A stretch of 64,000 bases of DNA from assembly GCA_023375675.1 (NCBI GenBank), contig JALQBC010000015.1:1-64000 (forward strand), written 5' to 3'. The position numbers and the translations under genes are program-made. The notes under the pieces are model-generated. The model worked only from the letters and a program-made list of their open reading frames with translations, was not told the origin of the DNA and did no database searches. This DNA is from Cytospora piceicola (lineage: Eukaryota; Ascomycota; Sordariomycetes; Diaporthales; Cytosporaceae). This document shows positions 60,824-64,000 of this stretch, piece after piece (within the stretch, counting starts at the first letter, position 1; every line of letters starts with the position of its first letter).

Positions 60824-63028
60824 GTTTAGGGGTAGTCCGTGCGCCACAGTACGTTCGAAAAAACTATATTAAATCTAGCTAAGAATTAAACCTCCTGATT
60901 TCTTATTAAAAATAAGCGAATCTAAATAAAACAATTAAATATTATAATTCTTTATATCTTAAGTATTAAAATAATATTAAAAACGTAATTTTTAGCTTAA
61001 TAGGTATTAAGAAACTTTAATTAAAAGTATTTAACGTTATAAAATTAAAAGAATTAAAACTTTAAAATTACTTTAACCTTATACTATTAAGTACCCCCGA
61101 CCCCCTTTATAACTACCCCCCCTTTAACTATTATATTAAAACTCAACTACTAACTTAACTACTAACTTAACTACTAACCTAACTATTAACCTAATCGTTA
61201 TCGTTTTCGTTAATTAACTTATATACCCTTTTAATTAAATCGTTATAATTATCGCTCTCGAGGATATCGTTTATTAAAATACCTTCGCCTTTACCTTCCT
61301 CGCCTTCCTCGTCTTTCTTACTTTCCTTACTATCTTCGCTGTTTTAGCCGTCTTCGCTTTTAGCCGGCGCGTTTAAGCATACTTTCTCGGCGAGTATTTA
61401 CTTTTAAATAATATTACTTAACTCTTTTTCTTCCGTTAGTAATAACGGAAGTATAAAACCTTCTTTATATTTATTTCCCTTTATAAAACGAATTACCTAC
61501 TAAATATTATTAAGAATTCTTTTTATCTATTACTATAACTTAACTTACTCGAAATCTTTTTATATTTACTTTTATTTTATAGTTAAAATATACTTAGTTT
61601 TCTAGTATACGTTTTTAACGATTTATACTTTAAAGAAAAACTATAGCGGCTCGATAGCTAATAAATTAAGGTTATCACTTAACTAAACTAATCTTTTAAA
61701 GCTAGTTCTTACTTAATATTACTAATTCTACTTACTAATATAAAAAGCTATATTATCTTTTTAAGCTATTAAGCTAAAATAACTTTTAAGAAAAGGTATT
61801 ATTCGTAAACGTAGAATTTCGTATTAATACCTTATTTAGTTAATACTACCCGACTACGCTTTCTTCGTTATCTTTCTTCGCTTTTCGATATACGTTTATT
61901 TTAGCTTTTTTCTAAGTACGTTATAATTAATATAAAGATAATTAAAACTATTCTTAAGCTTTTAAGCTTAATAGTCCTTATCCTCGTACTATTAGTTATA
62001 ACGTATAATTTTAATATTATATTTCCTTTTTAATTTAATACTCTTTTTAGGCTAGTAGTAATAAAAGCTTTTAAAATCGTACGAGAAATAGCCTTAAAAT
62101 ATAAAGGACTTAAAGCCCTTTTACTACTATTAAATATAATAACGATAGAATTTCTTATAGGTTCTCTTTTAGACCTGCCTTTTACTACGTATTTAACCGA
62201 AAACTATAGAAGTCTCGTTACTTTAAACTATCTGTTTTTAGTTTTTTAAAGTTTAAAAACATACCTATAATATAAACTTTAGTTTTTTAAGCTTTTATTT
62301 ATTATTTAAGCCGGGCTTTATTATCTATTTAACGTTTTTATATCGAAGCTTTTTAAGCTATTTCTATACAGTTATTATACTCGGCGTTACTTTTATCGTA
62401 CGTTTTCTATATTATCGTCGTTTAAGGTTACGGATTTTTAAAGAAAGCTTTATTATAAAGACTATAGTAGATAAAGATCTATAAACGGTATTCTAATTAA
62501 TAATATCTTTAAACAGTTTTAAGTTCTTATCGTTTATCGCTTATAGCTTACTTATACGTAGTAAGTTAGCGATATACTTATAGTGTACTTTTATACCGGG
62601 CTACTAGCCTTTTTTTATAGCGGTTTTTTAGTATCGTTATATAGCTTTCGATTTTAGCTTAACGGTAGCTTTTATATTTTTATATAACCTTTTATCGACT
62701 TATATTTAAAAGGCTTATACTTACTATTTAACCGTATACTCTTTATAAAGCCTTTACCGTTAGCTTAAAAGCCGTACTTATAGCCTTTATAATATATAAT
62801 ATAAGTCGGTATAAAAGTTATCGAAATAATATACCCGTAGTATTATATAAGTAGTATTTACGAAGTATTATTTATATAGGTTAACTATATAAATCGTATT
62901 TTAGTTAGACCGAGATAGTAAGGTTACCTTTAGATTAAAGCGGGATAAAGAGAAGAGGGGGTGCGGTTAATTTATACGGTATAGTTCTATTTCCCACTTA
63001 AATACTATAGCACCGAGAGCACGCTAAT

Positions 63029-63064
63029 ATTGATGCGTTAAGACTTTTGAAACCAACCTCCGTA
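63029..63064 (-). repeat. Right terminal inverted repeat of the 2.3-kb element
   Basis: Reverse complement of 60788-60823 with one mismatch; the outer edge reads CCTCCGTA followed by unique sequence AGCGCTTAAC. Confidence 0.92.
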
Positions 63065-63588
63065 AGCGCTTAACTGTCAAGTACCCCTGATACCCACTAA
63101 ACATACTTGCTTATCGCTACATTTGTTATTTCCCGACCGGGATTCATGATATACAGGACTGAATCGACAGATAAAAGGTAGGACGTAAAGCTTTCGACGC
63201 GATTAGCTTGTCACCTGGGTAGGCTTGGGAAATACCGCGAGGCATAGCCCATATAATTGAGTTACCTGTGACTTCATGTTATTACTTGACACATCATTTT
63301 CCGTGTGGCTACAAATTGTCCAACGACCCGTCGGTGTTGGTTTAGTGTGTCCAAGGGTTTCCAAAAGTTCGGTGCTATGAACATATACGTTCATAGAGGC
63401 ATATTTCATGAGGTTTTGTCAACTGGTGCTAAGGATCCCTTCATAAGTCGCATTTGTGCGGTACTATATCAGTAGGTAATACCTCATGTCCTCAACCTTA
63501 CAACAGTCCGCATATATACATAGTCACCGAGCTCAGCGATGGGGTAGAGAGCCAAAGAATTATTATTATACATTAACATCAAACTTGA
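63065..63588. other. Unique flanking DNA
   Basis: Normal dinucleotide content again. A 68-codon minus-strand frame at 63203-63409 has no features. Nothing else is seen. Confidence 0.4.
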
Positions 63589-63816
63589 TTATAGACTTCC
63601 GTCATGATGACCTAGTTTGGGATTGAAACAAGCAGTATAGCCTGGGTTGTAATCCCACTTCGCCATTGTACAGTACCCAGATGGACTACTTGGGTGATCA
63701 TAGAGCCAGTGCATAATAGAATCTCGATTCTTGTATCCCGATGGAGGCATACGATAACTATCGGTGTTCCGATTGTGATTTCTCGATCTTCCGCAGAATA
63801 GGCATTGGAAAGACAT
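63589..63816 (-). CDS. Doubtful small protein or last exon, four cysteines
   Basis: A minus-strand frame giving 75 residues from the first ATG (63816) to the stop at 63589. The frame stays open upstream to about 63920, so it could equally be the last exon of a spliced gene. The residues SFQCLFCGRSRNHN ... GYCTMAKWDYNPGYTACFNPK hold four cysteines and many Tyr, Asn and Trp, a composition seen in small secreted fungal proteins, but no signal peptide is encoded in this part. A second frame (63612-63971) overlaps it and is no better supported. I cannot name a family. Confidence 0.25.
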   Translation of the reverse strand: MSFQCLFCGRSRNHNRNTDSYRMPPSGYKNRDSIMHWLYDHPSSPSGYCTMAKWDYNPGYTACFNPKLGHHDGSL

Positions 63817-64000
63817 ATTGAGATGTGCTGTTTTTTTGTGTTGATTGTGGTCGGCTGAACTATTTCCGTCAATACTTCGATAGGTTTTTTTGATGGAAGC
63901 ACGTGCAGGGACAGAGCTTCTCCGGGATTATATGGCAGCGCCGCTATACAACAATCAGTAGATATGAACAAGTCATAGGAGCATGAATACGGGATGGCTT

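Larger units (their letters stand above)
60788..63064. mobile_element. 2.3-kb TA-flanked DNA transposon, RIP-mutated
   Basis: Bounded by inverted repeats of 36 bp counted from the flanking TA. The left reads TACGGAGGTTGGTTTTAAAA, then GTCTTAACGCATCAAT; the right, reversed, is the same with a single T/C difference. TA stands at both outer edges, which fits a TA target duplication of the Tc1/mariner-Fot1/pogo type. The interior (about 60850-62990) is RIP-mutated like the giant element. Its size fits an autonomous single-transposase element. On the minus strand, about 61340-61190 reads as an acidic tail (SEDSKESKKDEEGEEGKGEG ... NDILESDNYNDLIKRV), which would be the C-terminus of the encoded protein. 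No catalytic motif survives for certain, so superfamily assignment rests on TA and size. Confidence 0.8.

Overview
The window comes from a filamentous ascomycete (Pezizomycotina). Its genes carry short introns (62-109 nt) with GTRNGT donors, CTAAC/CTGAC-type branch points and YAG acceptors. Its repeats are saturated with C-to-T and G-to-A change that removed almost all CA/TG dinucleotides but kept CG. That pattern is the signature of repeat-induced point mutation (RIP), a fungal genome defence. Nothing in the sequence lets me name the species.

Layout. (1) 1-20020 is ordinary gene-rich DNA: a CocE/S15-type hydrolase (-), a crotonase-family enoyl-CoA hydratase with one intron (-), two fungal proteins of unknown function (5331-6023 +; 6702-8435 -), a decayed protein-kinase fragment (about 8960-9480 -), twinfilin with two introns (+), a mitochondrial succinate/fumarate carrier with two introns (-), a membrane-anchored unknown (13932-14714 +), a tail-anchored coiled-coil unknown (15290-16270 +) and a medium-chain reductase of the quinone-oxidoreductase/enoyl-reductase type (-). 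(2) At 18470-20020 lies the C-terminal 517 codons of a HET-domain (heterokaryon incompatibility) gene on the minus strand. (3) 20021-59997 is a block of about 40 kb, extremely AT-rich and RIP-saturated, with almost no open frame of 60 codons. (4) At 59998-60444 the N-terminal 149 codons of the same HET gene reappear on the same strand. (5) 60788-63064 is a second RIP-mutated element of 2.3 kb with clear terminal inverted repeats and a TA duplication, sitting upstream of the HET start. (6) 63065-64000 is unique DNA with at most one small doubtful gene.

The central observation is that the 40-kb block is not just an AT-rich isochore. Its two ends are inverted copies of each other (about 360-380 bp), followed inward by an array of related subterminal repeats in opposite orientation. 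It interrupts the HET domain at the centre of a near-perfect palindrome, and collapsing the AT dinucleotide present at both junctions leaves the HET reading frame continuous. It therefore looks like one very large terminal-inverted-repeat transposon, or a nest bounded by one, inserted into an allorecognition gene and then silenced by RIP. The right end escaped most RIP and preserves near-original sequence. I could not identify its transposase; one decayed coding stretch near the right end (58270-58614) is the best relic of an encoded protein.

The intact genes show no operon-like or cluster logic; they are mostly housekeeping genes (actin turnover, mitochondrial transport, acyl-CoA metabolism) with normal fungal spacing.
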